Assembly (NCBI RefSeq): GCF_012849555.1
Contig: NZ_CP051685.1
Location: 2,666,001-2,730,000, forward strand
DNA: 64,000 bases
Direction: 5' to 3'
Source: Massilia forsythiae
GTDB lineage: Bacteria; Pseudomonadota; Gammaproteobacteria; Burkholderiales; Burkholderiaceae_D
This document shows positions 8,756-19,558 of this stretch, piece by piece (within the stretch, counting starts at the first letter, position 1; each line of letters starts with the position of its first letter). Under the pieces are notes generated by a model. It saw nothing but the letters and a program-made list of their open reading frames with translations, was not told where the DNA came from and made no database searches. The position numbers were made by a program, and so were the translations under genes.

Positions 8756-8825
8756 GTGGCAACGCGACGGTTCTCCATCTTGTCGACTCGCTCCCGCCCG
8801 CCCCGGATGGTGTAGACTCGCGCGT

Positions 8826-9629
8826 ATGCAAACCATCTTATTCATTGCCGCGGCGATCCTGTACGCGGTATGCGCCCTGCTGCCGTCGCGGCAGGGCGCC
8901 GCCATTTCCGGGGTCACCGCGGCGGCCTGGGTGCTGCATGGTGCCGGACTGTGGCCGGACGTGGTGTCGAACGGGGCGCTGCGCGTCGGCTTCGCCTTCA
9001 TGCTGTCGGCGGCGTTGTGGATTTCGGTGGCTGCCTACTGGATCGAGAACCGCAATTTCGCGCTGGACGGCATGCGCCGCATGGTGATGCCGTGCGCGGC
9101 CGTGGCGGCGGTGCTGCCGCCGCTGTTCCCGGGCAACCTGATGCCGGTGCCGGCCCAGTCGCCGGCCTTCGGCTGGCACGTGGCGGTGGCGGTGATGGCC
9201 TACAGCACGCTCACCATCGCCGCCTTCCACGCGGTGCTGATGGCGCTGCAGGAGGCGCGCCTGCATACGCGCGATTCCAGGCCGGGCTGGCTGGGCGGGG
9301 CCATCGACCAGCTGCCGGCGCTGCTGACCATGGAAAAGCTGCTGTTCCGGATGATCTGGATCGGCTTCGTGCTGCTCAGCCTGACCGTGCTGTCCGGCGT
9401 GGTGTTTTCCGAACAGCTGTTCGGCAAGGCGCTGCGCTGGGACCACAAGAACGTGTTCGCGCTGCTGTCGTGGATCCTGTTCGCGGCGCTGCTGGTGGGG
9501 CGCAGCTGGCGCGGCTGGCGCGGCAAGACCGCGTTGCGCTTCACGCTGGCGGGATTCGCCACGCTGGTGCTGGCCTATGTCGGCAGCCGTTTCGTCTTCG
9601 AAGTCGTCTTGCACCGGGGGTTCCTATGA
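8826..9629 (+). CDS. ccsA: CcsA/YpjD-family cytochrome c assembly-like membrane protein
   Basis: A 267-residue inner-membrane protein with about eight hydrophobic helices, of the CcsA/HemX/YpjD family. It carries the family signature RWDHKNVFALLSW near residue 205-217 and histidines in membrane segments (FGWHVAVAVM, IAAFHAVLM) that could ligate heme. CcsA proteins handle heme for cytochrome c maturation, but YpjD, the E. coli neighbour of ffh, has no firm role, so the function here is uncertain. The start at 8826 is chosen because the first helix begins directly there and upstream sequence belongs to the repeat. Its stop overlaps the next start (ATGA). Confidence 0.85.
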   Translation: MQTILFIAAAILYAVCALLPSRQGAAISGVTAAAWVLHGAGLWPDVVSNGALRVGFAFMLSAALWISVAAYWIENRNFALDGMRRMVMPCAAVAAVLPPLFPGNLMPVPAQSPAFGWHVAVAVMAYSTLTIAAFHAVLMALQEARLHTRDSRPGWLGGAIDQLPALLTMEKLLFRMIWIGFVLLSLTVLSGVVFSEQLFGKALRWDHKNVFALLSWILFAALLVGRSWRGWRGKTALRFTLAGFATLVLAYVGSRFVFEVVLHRGFL

Positions 9630-9970
9630 CGCGACTGTTATTCTGGATTGCGCTCGTCATCCTGGTGGTGATGGCGGTGCGCAGCAAGGTGCGCGCGGCG
9701 CTGGCGCGCGCGCAGCACGGGGGCATGCAGGGCGGCGCTCATGGAGGGGTGCACGGCGCCGGCCCCATGCCGGGTATGGGCGCCGGCGCCGGACCGGGCG
9801 TCGGCGCGCGCGCGGACTACGGCCGCGTCGAGGACGCGTCCGAACGCATGACCAGCTGCACCCGCTGCGGCATCTACTTCCCGGCCTCGGAAGCGGTGCG
9901 CGAGGGCGGGCGGGATTATTGCTGCGCGGCGCACGCGCGCCAGCAGGCAGCGGACATGCCGGGTGCCTGA
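9626..9970 (+). CDS. Small PP0621-like membrane-anchored protein with a Cys cluster
   Basis: A 114-residue protein translationally coupled to ccsA by an ATGA overlap. Residues 3-18 form one membrane helix (LLFWIALVILVVMAV). A Gly/Met/His-rich linker follows (GGMQGGAHGGVHGAGPMPGM), and a C-terminal knuckle holds TSCTRCGIYFPASEAV and RDYCCAAH, which could bind zinc. This matches the short PP0621-type family commonly found just before pilS; its role is unknown. The His- and Met-rich linker is variable in composition and might bind metal, which is speculation. Confidence 0.75.
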   Translation: MTRLLFWIALVILVVMAVRSKVRAALARAQHGGMQGGAHGGVHGAGPMPGMGAGAGPGVGARADYGRVEDASERMTSCTRCGIYFPASEAVREGGRDYCCAAHARQQAADMPGA

Positions 9971-9986
9971 CGCGTTTCGTGGCGAG

Positions 9987-10014
9987 TCCATCGTGCTGAA
10001 TCCATCGTGCTGAA
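9987..10014 (+). repeat. 14-bp tandem duplication just before pilS
   Basis: The unit TCCATCGTGCTGAA occurs twice in a row (9987-10000 and 10001-10014) and begins a third time as TCCATG, which includes the pilS start codon. No other ribosome-site-like sequence is visible in this 47-base gap. Confidence 0.8.
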
Positions 10015-10017
10015 TCC

Positions 10018-11766
10018 ATGTCGATGAGGCGCTTCGTCCCCGGCCGCCCGCCGGCGTTTCAGCCGCCGCCGCTTTCCGCGCAATCGCGCCAGACCTTCTG
10101 GCGCTCGCTGCAGACCTTCACCGCGACCCGCCTGATGATCGCGGCGGTGCTGCTGCTGTACCTGAGCCTGGACGCCGGGCGCGGGCGCCTGGCCGGCACC
10201 GCGTATGCCGAGACCTGCGCCGCGTACGTGCTGGCGGCGCTGCTGTTCGCGCTGGCCGCCCGCTTCCGGCCGCGCCGCTTCTCGCTGCAGCTCTGGGCCC
10301 AGGTGCTGGCCGACATCTTCCTGATCTCGCTGCTCTACCTCGCCGCTGGCGGCGCCCACAGCGGCCTCGGGCTGCTGTACCTGTTCCCGCTGGCCGGCGC
10401 CGCGATCCTGGCGCCGCTGCTGCCGGCGCTGTCCGCGGCGGCGCTGGCGACCCTGTTCGTGCTGGGCGAGAGCGCCTGGCAGATCTTCATCCGCCTGCAG
10501 GACCCGCCGCTGGCGCAGGCCGGCATGACCGGCGCCGCCTTTTTTGCGCTGGTGCTGGTGGTGAACCGCCTGGCCGCCCGGCTGATCGGCCAGGAAGAGC
10601 TGGCGGCGCAGCGTGGCGCCGACCTGCGCGTGCAGCAGGCCATCTACCGCATCGTGGTCGACGACGTCGACGACGGCATCCTGGTGCTGGGGCGCGACGG
10701 CCACGTGTTTTCCGCCAACCCGGCGGCGCGCCGCATGCTGGGACTGGAGGGAGAAGGACGCGACGCCATGCATGGCGAAGCGGCTGCGGACGCCGGCAAC
10801 GGCTTCCGCCTGGGGGACGTCGCCGCGTTCGAGCCGGTGGCGCACAGCTTCGCGGCCTGGATCGGCTGCTGCACCGGCGCCGGCGCGGCGCCGCCGGCCG
10901 ACTATGTCACGCTGAAGCGCTGGCACGACGCCGACGGCGCGGTGCGCGGCCGGCTCGACCAGCCGGTGCACCTGAAACTGCGCTTCGCGCGCGTGGACAC
11001 GCCGGACGGCGCGGTCGAGCGCAGCGTGATCTTCATGCAGGACGTGAGCGCCATCGAGAACCAGGCGCAGCAATTGAAACTGGCGTCGATGGGGCGCCTG
11101 ACCGCCAGCATCGCCCACGAAGTGCGCAATCCGCTGTCGGCGATCGGCCATGCGACCGCGCTACTGGCCGAGGACCTGCACGGCAAGGCGGAACAGCGCC
11201 TGCTGCGCATCGTCAACGACAACGTCGGGCGCGTGAACCGCATGGTCGAAGACATCCTGAAGCTGTCGCGCAAGGTGCAGCCGAACGGCGAGCCGGTGGT
11301 GCTGGACGGTTTCCTGGCCGAGCTGCAGGCCGAATTCACCGAGACGCAGGGCCTGGCCGCCGGCATGGTGCAGGTCGGCGCCAGCGGCGGGCGCAGCGTA
11401 CGCTTCGACGCGCTGCACCTGCGCGAAGTGCTGGTCAACCTGCTCGGCAACGCGGTGCGCTACGCCAGCGGCAGCCCGGCCAGCATCCGCGTGTTCCCGG
11501 TGCCGGACGCCACCGGGCGCATCGAGCTGCACGTGCAGGACGACGGCCCCGGCATCACGCCGGAAGTGCGCGCGCACTTGTTCGAGCCGTTCTACACCAC
11601 ATCGAGCAAGGGCACCGGCCTGGGCCTGTACCTGGCGCGCGAACTGTGCCTGAACAACGGCGCCATGCTCGACTACGAATACCGCGTCGGCGGCGTGGGG
11701 GAAGAAGCCGGCGGCGAGGCCAGCGGCCGCTTCGTGATCACCTTCGCGGCCGCGGCGCAGGCATGA
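10018..11766 (+). CDS. pilS: Sensor histidine kinase PilS
   Basis: A 582-residue membrane histidine kinase, partner of PilR. Residues 35-195 contain about six transmembrane helices. A PAS-like domain follows (around residues 210-340, IYRIVVDDVDDGILVLGRDG). The dimerisation helix carries the phosphorylated H367 in ASIAHEVRNPLSAIGHA, and the ATPase domain has the N box EVLVNLLGNAVRYA and the G boxes DDGPGITPEV and GTGLGLYLARELC. In Pseudomonas PilS reads pilin levels in the membrane and controls pilA transcription through PilR. An ATG two codons in is an alternative start. The last codons overlap a short reading frame (11763-11861) that leads into pilR. Confidence 0.93.
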   Translation: MSMRRFVPGRPPAFQPPPLSAQSRQTFWRSLQTFTATRLMIAAVLLLYLSLDAGRGRLAGTAYAETCAAYVLAALLFALAARFRPRRFSLQLWAQVLADIFLISLLYLAAGGAHSGLGLLYLFPLAGAAILAPLLPALSAAALATLFVLGESAWQIFIRLQDPPLAQAGMTGAAFFALVLVVNRLAARLIGQEELAAQRGADLRVQQAIYRIVVDDVDDGILVLGRDGHVFSANPAARRMLGLEGEGRDAMHGEAAADAGNGFRLGDVAAFEPVAHSFAAWIGCCTGAGAAPPADYVTLKRWHDADGAVRGRLDQPVHLKLRFARVDTPDGAVERSVIFMQDVSAIENQAQQLKLASMGRLTASIAHEVRNPLSAIGHATALLAEDLHGKAEQRLLRIVNDNVGRVNRMVEDILKLSRKVQPNGEPVVLDGFLAELQAEFTETQGLAAGMVQVGASGGRSVRFDALHLREVLVNLLGNAVRYASGSPASIRVFPVPDATGRIELHVQDDGPGITPEVRAHLFEPFYTTSSKGTGLGLYLARELCLNNGAMLDYEYRVGGVGEEAGGEASGRFVITFAAAAQA

Positions 11767-11861
11767 CGACATCGATATCGAGCCAGGAAAGGCAGGAGCA
11801 CATGGGAACCATCACACACCACCGGAAACGCCGTCCGCCGTGCCGCGGGAGGCGGGCATGA
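11763..11861 (+). CDS. Possible 32-codon coupling ORF between pilS and pilR
   Basis: A short reading frame whose ATG overlaps the pilS stop (ATGA) and whose TGA overlaps the pilR ATG (ATGA). It encodes a basic peptide (MTTSISSQERQEHMGTITHH, then Arg-rich). An internal ATG at 11802 follows a good GCAGGAG site at about five bases. It may exist only to carry ribosomes from pilS to pilR, or be a chance frame. No family is recognised. Confidence 0.3.
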   Translation: MTTSISSQERQEHMGTITHHRKRRPPCRGRRA

Positions 11862-13423
11862 GCGCGCCGCGCGTGCTGGTGGTCGACGACGAGGCCGACC
11901 TGCGCGAACTGCTGGAGATCACGCTGCTCAAGATGGGCCTGGACGTCGACAGCGCCGCCACCATACGCGAGGCGCGCGCGCTGTTGGCCGACAAGGACTA
12001 CGCGCTGGTGCTGACCGACATGCGCCTGCCCGACGGCCTCGGCCTGGAACTGGTGCGCGAGGTGGCGGCCAGCCACCGCGGCACGCCGATCGCCGTGATC
12101 ACCGCCTACGGCAGCGCCGAGAACGCGGTGGTGGCGCTCAAGGCGGGCGCCTTCGACTACGTCTCCAAGCCGGTGGTGCTGGACGACCTGCGGGCGATGG
12201 TGCGCTCGGCGCTGAAGCTGTCCGCAACGGGAATGGAACCCGGCGCGGCGGACGGGCAGGCGGCCGCCGTGGACGGCGCCGGCTCGCGCCTGATCGGCGG
12301 CTCGCAGGCGATGCAGGCGCTGCGCGCCCAGATCGAACGGCTGGCGCGCTCGCAGGCGCCGGTCGCGATCAACGGCGAATCCGGCAGCGGCAAGGAGCTG
12401 GCGGCGCGCGAGATCCACGCCCGCAGCGCACGCGCCGGCAAGCCCTTCGTGGCGGTCAACTGCGGCGCGATCCCCGAGGCGTTGATGGAAGCCGAGTTCT
12501 TCGGCTACCGCAAGGGCGCCTTTACCGGCGCCACCGACGAGCGCGACGGCTTCTTCCAGGCCGCCGCCGGCGGCACCCTGATGCTGGACGAGGTGGCCGA
12601 TTTGCCGCTGGCGATGCAGGTTAAATTGCTGCGCGCGATCCAGGAGCGGCGCGTGCGCAAGATCGGCGCCACCGCCGAGGAGCCGGTGGACGTGCGCATC
12701 GTCAGCGCCACGCACAAGGACCTGGCGCGCTGCGTCGAGACCGGCGTGTTCCGCCAGGATTTGTTCTACCGCCTTAACGTGATCGAACTGTCGCTGCCGC
12801 CGCTGCGCGAGCGGCTCGACGACCTGCCGCTGCTGGTCGACGCCGTGCTGGCGCGCCTGGCCGGGCCGGGCGGGGCGCGCCTGGGGGCCGGCGCCCTGGA
12901 CCTGCTGCAGACCTATTCTTTTCCGGGCAACGTGCGCGAGCTGGAAAACGTGCTGGAGCGGGCGCTGGCGTTCGCCGACGGCGGCATGATCGAGGTCGGC
13001 GATCTGCTGCTGAAAGGGGCGCGCGTGGCGCCGGCCGCGGCGCCGCTGGCGCCCGCTGCCGGCGCGGCGCACACGGCCGGCGCGGCTGCTGGCCAGGTGG
13101 TGGCACCTGGGCCGGATGCGCACGCGGCGGGTGCGCCATCGTACGCAGCGGATGGCGCTGCGCAGCCGTTGCCGGCAACCGGCGCGCCGGCGCCGCCAGC
13201 ACCTGGAGGCGCGTCCGCGGCGCCCGCCGCCGGCCTGCTGGCGGACGGTGAACTGCCCAGCAACCTGCCCGATTACCTGAACCAGGTCGAGCGCGACATC
13301 ATCCTGCGCGCGCTGACCCAGACCCAGTTCAACCGCACGCAAGCCGCCGGCCTGCTCGGCATCAGCCTGCGCCAGCTGCGCTACCAGATGCAGAAACTGG
13401 ACATCCACGCACCGGAACCCTGA
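11858..13423 (+). CDS. pilR: Sigma-54-dependent response regulator PilR
   Basis: A 521-residue NtrC-class activator. The receiver domain (1-120) has the phospho-acceptor D54 in LVLTDMRLPDG. The AAA+ domain has Walker A GESGSGKELAAREIH and the sigma-54 loop GAFTGA. After an Ala/Pro-rich linker of about 85 residues, the C-terminal Fis-type helix-turn-helix reads NRTQAAGLLGISLRQLRYQM. It should activate pilin transcription with sigma-54 when phosphorylated by PilS. The start at 11858 has a GGGAGGCGGGC site just upstream. The linker is longer and more low-complexity than in many PilR proteins. Confidence 0.95.
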   Translation: MSAPRVLVVDDEADLRELLEITLLKMGLDVDSAATIREARALLADKDYALVLTDMRLPDGLGLELVREVAASHRGTPIAVITAYGSAENAVVALKAGAFDYVSKPVVLDDLRAMVRSALKLSATGMEPGAADGQAAAVDGAGSRLIGGSQAMQALRAQIERLARSQAPVAINGESGSGKELAAREIHARSARAGKPFVAVNCGAIPEALMEAEFFGYRKGAFTGATDERDGFFQAAAGGTLMLDEVADLPLAMQVKLLRAIQERRVRKIGATAEEPVDVRIVSATHKDLARCVETGVFRQDLFYRLNVIELSLPPLRERLDDLPLLVDAVLARLAGPGGARLGAGALDLLQTYSFPGNVRELENVLERALAFADGGMIEVGDLLLKGARVAPAAAPLAPAAGAAHTAGAAAGQVVAPGPDAHAAGAPSYAADGAAQPLPATGAPAPPAPGGASAAPAAGLLADGELPSNLPDYLNQVERDIILRALTQTQFNRTQAAGLLGISLRQLRYQMQKLDIHAPEP

Positions 13424-13885
13424 CGGTATGTACGTCGATCCGTTGTTTTTTATTCATCTGCCGATAATCAAAAAATAATACTTGCCTCTACAAACCTGCC
13501 TATCGAAAAGGCAGAAAAATCTGCAGGTTAGTGCTTGCTATCGCCTGGCGGCTTTACTGATCGGCGTTATTGAATGTCAAGGGTCGGACGCATAAAAAAA
13601 CCCAAGTGCAGGCCGCTAAAAATTTTCCAAGATCGACTACAATTAGGCTTGTTGGGTAGATGACCACTACATCTAGTGGTTGCTGCCAGGATGTCACTAG
13701 ACACACACCAGGAGCGCGGAAGCGTTTTTCTAGCCGGCCGCTCCTATTTTTATCGGCGAAAGATTATTAGGCTGACAAGTTTGGGTTTTTGTCAGTTTCG
13801 CCTGGATGCCATCAGGCGATCCGAACACCAAGTTATATCAATGAACGCCATGGCGGTCGCTCTGCACGCCACCTCGGGAGCCTCA
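13424..13885 (+). other. Non-coding leader/promoter region of nrdA (462 bp)
   Basis: No convincing gene is present. AT-rich DNA at 13440-13490 is followed by a short hairpin (CTGCCT/AGGCAG, 13496-13514), a TACAAT -10-like hexamer at 13638-13643, a candidate NrdR box at 13663-13680 and a small hairpin AGGAGCG/CGCTCCT (13710-13745) followed by ATTTTTAT. The nrdA frame is open upstream from a GTG at 13676, but that stretch does not resemble the protein family. Confidence 0.6.
13663..13680. promoter_or_regulatory. Candidate NrdR operator
   Basis: ACCACTACATCTAGTGGT has a perfect 7-bp inverted repeat (ACCACTA/TAGTGGT) and resembles the NrdR box pattern CACTATATCTAGTG. A weaker half-similar site, CTACAATTAG (13638-13647), is centred about 29 bp upstream and overlaps a -10-like TACAAT. 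NrdR normally binds paired boxes over nrd promoters. The assignment rests on position and pattern only. Confidence 0.45.
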
Positions 13886-16813
<2,928 letters not shown>

Positions 16814-16837
16814 CTCATTAGTACGTAAAAAATAGCA

Positions 16838-16917
16838 CGTCGTCCCCGCGCAGGCGGGGACCCAAGCCGAGCAGGAGTGCCGACGGTGCATGGGTTCCCG
16901 CCTACGCGGGAACGACG
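16838..16917. repeat. Palindromic repeat, family 1, copy B (80 bp), between nrdA and nrdB
   Basis: Left arm CGTCGTCCCCGCGCAGG... and right arm ...CCTACGCGGGAACGACG are near-complementary over about 30 bases with a 20-base centre. It has the same outer arms as copies at 8638-8755 and 57476-57581. It sits inside the nrdA-nrdB gap, 24 bases after the nrdA stop, and would form a strong hairpin in a joint transcript. Confidence 0.85.
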
Positions 16918-16945
16918 GTTTAAACAATATTAGAAGGAACTCATC

Positions 16946-18070
16946 ATGGCTCTTTCCTGGGACGATGAACCGACCACCGCTGCACCGGCTCCCGCCGTTG
17001 CCGCCAACGTAAACCCCGAAGCGCACGCGGGCACCAGCGCCGCCGACGTCGCCAAGCGCGTCAACGCCGACGACAAGCGCATCATCAACGGCCAGACCGA
17101 CGTCAACCAGCTGGTCCCGTTCAAGTACAAGTGGGCCTGGGACAAGTACCTGGCCGGCTGCGCCAACCACTGGATGCCGCAGGAAGTGAACATGCAGCGC
17201 GACATCGAGCTGTGGAAGAACCCGAACGGCCTGACCGAGGACGAGCGCCGCATCGTCAAGCGCAACCTGGGCTTCTTCGTCACCGCCGACTCTCTGGCCG
17301 CCAACAACATCGTGCTGGGCACCTACCGCCACATCACGGCGCCGGAATGCCGCCAGTACCTGCTGCGACAGGCCTTCGAGGAAGCGATCCACACCCACGC
17401 CTACCAGTACATCGTGGAATCGCTCGGCCTGGACGAGAAGGAAATCTTCAACGCCTACAACGAGATCCCGTCGATCCGCGACAAGGACCAGTTCCTGATC
17501 CCGTTCATCGACGTCATCAACGACCCGGAATTCAAGACTGGCACGCTGGAAAACGACCAGAAGCTGCTGAAGTCGATCATCGTGTTCGCCTGCCTGATGG
17601 AAGGCCTGTTCTTCTACGTCGGCTTCACCCAGATCCTGGCGCTGGGACGCCAAAATAAAATGACCGGCGCCGCCGAGCAGTACCAGTACATCCTGCGCGA
17701 CGAGTCGATGCACTGCAACTTCGGCATCGACCTGATCAACACGATCAAGATGGAAAACCCGCAGCTGTGGACCGCCGAGTTCCGCGACGAGCTGAAGGCG
17801 CTGTTCACCAAGGCGGTGGAACTGGAATACGCGTACGCCGAAGACACCATGCCGCGCGGCGTGCTGGGCCTGAACGCGGCCATGTTCAAGGGCTACCTGC
17901 GCTTCATCGCCAACCGCCGCGCGGTGCAGATCGGCCTGGATGCGCTGTTCCCGAACGAAGAGAATCCGTTCCCGTGGATGAGCGAGATGATCGACCTGAA
18001 GAAGGAGCGCAACTTCTTCGAGACGCGCGTGACGGAATACCAGACCGGCGGCGCGCTGAACTGGGACTGA
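16946..18070 (+). CDS. nrdB: Ribonucleoside-diphosphate reductase class Ia, beta subunit
   Basis: A 374-residue ferritin-like R2 subunit that generates the diiron-tyrosyl radical for NrdA. The [12 protein letters not shown] segment supplies iron ligands E146 and H149 and the radical tyrosine Y153 (the E-x2-H-x3-Y pattern). Further ligands are in [11 protein letters not shown] and [12 protein letters not shown]. The last residues ([16 protein letters not shown]) are the tail that docks on the alpha subunit. The presence of the tyrosine marks class Ia or Ib rather than Ic; the long NrdA with an ATP cone favours Ia. AGAAGGA precedes the ATG. A terminator follows 43 bases after the stop. Confidence 0.96.
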   Translation: MALSWDDEPTTAAPAPAVAANVNPEAHAGTSAADVAKRVNADDKRIINGQTDVNQLVPFKYKWAWDKYLAGCANHWMPQEVNMQRDIELWKNPNGLTEDERRIVKRNLGFFVTADSLAANNIVLGTYRHITAPECRQYLLRQAFEEAIHTHAYQYIVESLGLDEKEIFNAYNEIPSIRDKDQFLIPFIDVINDPEFKTGTLENDQKLLKSIIVFACLMEGLFFYVGFTQILALGRQNKMTGAAEQYQYILRDESMHCNFGIDLINTIKMENPQLWTAEFRDELKALFTKAVELEYAYAEDTMPRGVLGLNAAMFKGYLRFIANRRAVQIGLDALFPNEENPFPWMSEMIDLKKERNFFETRVTEYQTGGALNWD

Positions 18071-18113
18071 TCCTGCCGTACCGATGGACGGGCGCGTTCC
18101 CGTCCGCGCACCG

Positions 18114-18140
18114 AGGCCCGCAGCGCGGGCCTTTTGTTTT
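18114..18140 (+). terminator. Rho-independent terminator of nrdB
   Basis: An 8-bp perfect stem AGGCCCGC/GCGGGCCT with a three-base loop, followed by a T-rich tract (TTTTGTTTTT). Confidence 0.85.
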
Positions 18141-18295
18141 TCGAGGCCCGGCACCGTCGACATTTTTTCGACCGGATGCGCGCGCGGTGGCAAGCCGGGC
18201 GAATGGCGACGGCGCTTGCACGCTTTCCGCCATGTTTTGCGCCACTGGCGTTCCGCTGCGGATATGATGCGATCACGTGCCATATTCATAAAAAC

Positions 18296-19558
18296 ATGAT
18301 CCGCGTCCTCGTCATCCACCAGAATCTGCCCGGCCAGTTCCGGCGGCTGATCCGCCACCTGCAGGGCCAGCCCGGCTACGAGCTGACCGGCATCGGCGAA
18401 GAGGCCGCGGTGAAGCGCGAACACCTCGGGCCGCGCCTGCGCGCCATCGTCTACAGGAAGCCCGACGGGCCAGGCGAGAAGACCCACCACTACCTGCGCC
18501 ATTTCGAGGGCTGCGTGCGGCGCGGCCAGGCGGTTACGCGTCTCTGCGTGGCGCTGGAGAAAAGCGGCTACGAACCTGACGTCGTGCTGTGCCATCCGGG
18601 CTGGGGAGAGGGCCTGTTCGTCAAGGACGTGTTCCCGCGCGCGCGCCTGGTCGTGTTCTGCGAATTCTGGTGGTCGGGCGAGGGCGCCGACGTCGGCTTC
18701 GATCCCGAGTACCCGGTGTCGTTCGACGACCGCCTGCGCATCCGCATGAAGAACTCGGTGCTGATGCAGTCGCTGATGGCGGCCGACGACGGCGTCGCGC
18801 CGACCGCCTGGCAGAGAAGCGTGCATCCGCCCGAGCTGCGCCCGAAGATCCGCACCATCCACGAAGGCATCGACACCGCCTACCTGGCGCCCGACGCGGA
18901 CGCCAGCCTGGTCCTGCCGGACGGCACGGTGCTGACGCGCGCCCGGCCGGTGCTGACCTATGTCGCGCGCAACCTGGAGCCGTACCGCGGCTTCCACGTG
19001 TTCATGCGCAGCCTGCCGCGCCTGCTGGCCGGCAATCCGGACTTGCGGGTGGTGGTGGTCGGCGGGGACGAGGTCAGCTATGGGCGCCGTCCGCCGGCCG
19101 GTTTCGCCAGCTACCGCGCCGCGCTGGCGGCCGAATTGGATGACTCGGGCCAGCGGGTCGACTGGGCGCGCGTGCACTTCCTCGGCAAGCTGCCGTTCGC
19201 CACCTACCGCACGGTGCTGCAGGTGTCGAGCCTGCACGTCTATCTGACCTATCCGTTCGTGCTGTCGTGGTCGATGCTGGAAGCGATGGCCGCCGGCGCG
19301 CCGGTGCTGGGCTCGCGCACGCCGCCGGTGGAGGAAGTACTGCGCGACGGCGACAACGGTTACCTGACCGATTTCTTCGATGCCGATGCGCTGGCCGGGC
19401 GTGCGCTGGACCCGATCGCGCGCCGCCACGAGATCGCCGCCACCGGCCTGCGCGGCCGCGAGACCGTGCTGCACCACTACGATTTCGAGACGGCGGGCTT
19501 GCCGGCCTATCTCGACCTGCTCAAGCCGCTGCCGGCATCGTCCAGGGAGGCCGCATGA
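18296..19558 (+). CDS. Glycosyltransferase family 4 (GT-B fold)
   Basis: A 420-residue retaining glycosyltransferase. The N-terminal acceptor domain starts MIRVLVIHQNLPGQFRRLIR, the hallmark of the Glyco_trans_4_3-type domain. The C-terminal nucleotide-sugar domain contains YVARNLEPYRGFHVFMRSLP and the E-x7-E-like region SWSMLEAMAAGAPVLGSRTP. Such enzymes build surface polysaccharides or modify lipids or proteins; acceptor and sugar are unknown. The start at 18296 is chosen because the beta strand begins there; no strong ribosome site is visible. The stop overlaps the next ATG (ATGA), so the two transferases are coupled. Confidence 0.85.
   Translation: MIRVLVIHQNLPGQFRRLIRHLQGQPGYELTGIGEEAAVKREHLGPRLRAIVYRKPDGPGEKTHHYLRHFEGCVRRGQAVTRLCVALEKSGYEPDVVLCHPGWGEGLFVKDVFPRARLVVFCEFWWSGEGADVGFDPEYPVSFDDRLRIRMKNSVLMQSLMAADDGVAPTAWQRSVHPPELRPKIRTIHEGIDTAYLAPDADASLVLPDGTVLTRARPVLTYVARNLEPYRGFHVFMRSLPRLLAGNPDLRVVVVGGDEVSYGRRPPAGFASYRAALAAELDDSGQRVDWARVHFLGKLPFATYRTVLQVSSLHVYLTYPFVLSWSMLEAMAAGAPVLGSRTPPVEEVLRDGDNGYLTDFFDADALAGRALDPIARRHEIAATGLRGRETVLHHYDFETAGLPAYLDLLKPLPASSREAA

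Noticed and set aside
8622..8825. Extension of ccsA upstream into the palindromic repeat
   Set aside because: The added residues come from the repeat sequence; the first membrane helix starts at the chosen ATG.
13676..13885. Extension of nrdA to an upstream GTG
   Set aside because: The extra 70 residues do not resemble the family, and the GTG lies inside the candidate NrdR dyad. ATG 13886 has a good ribosome site.
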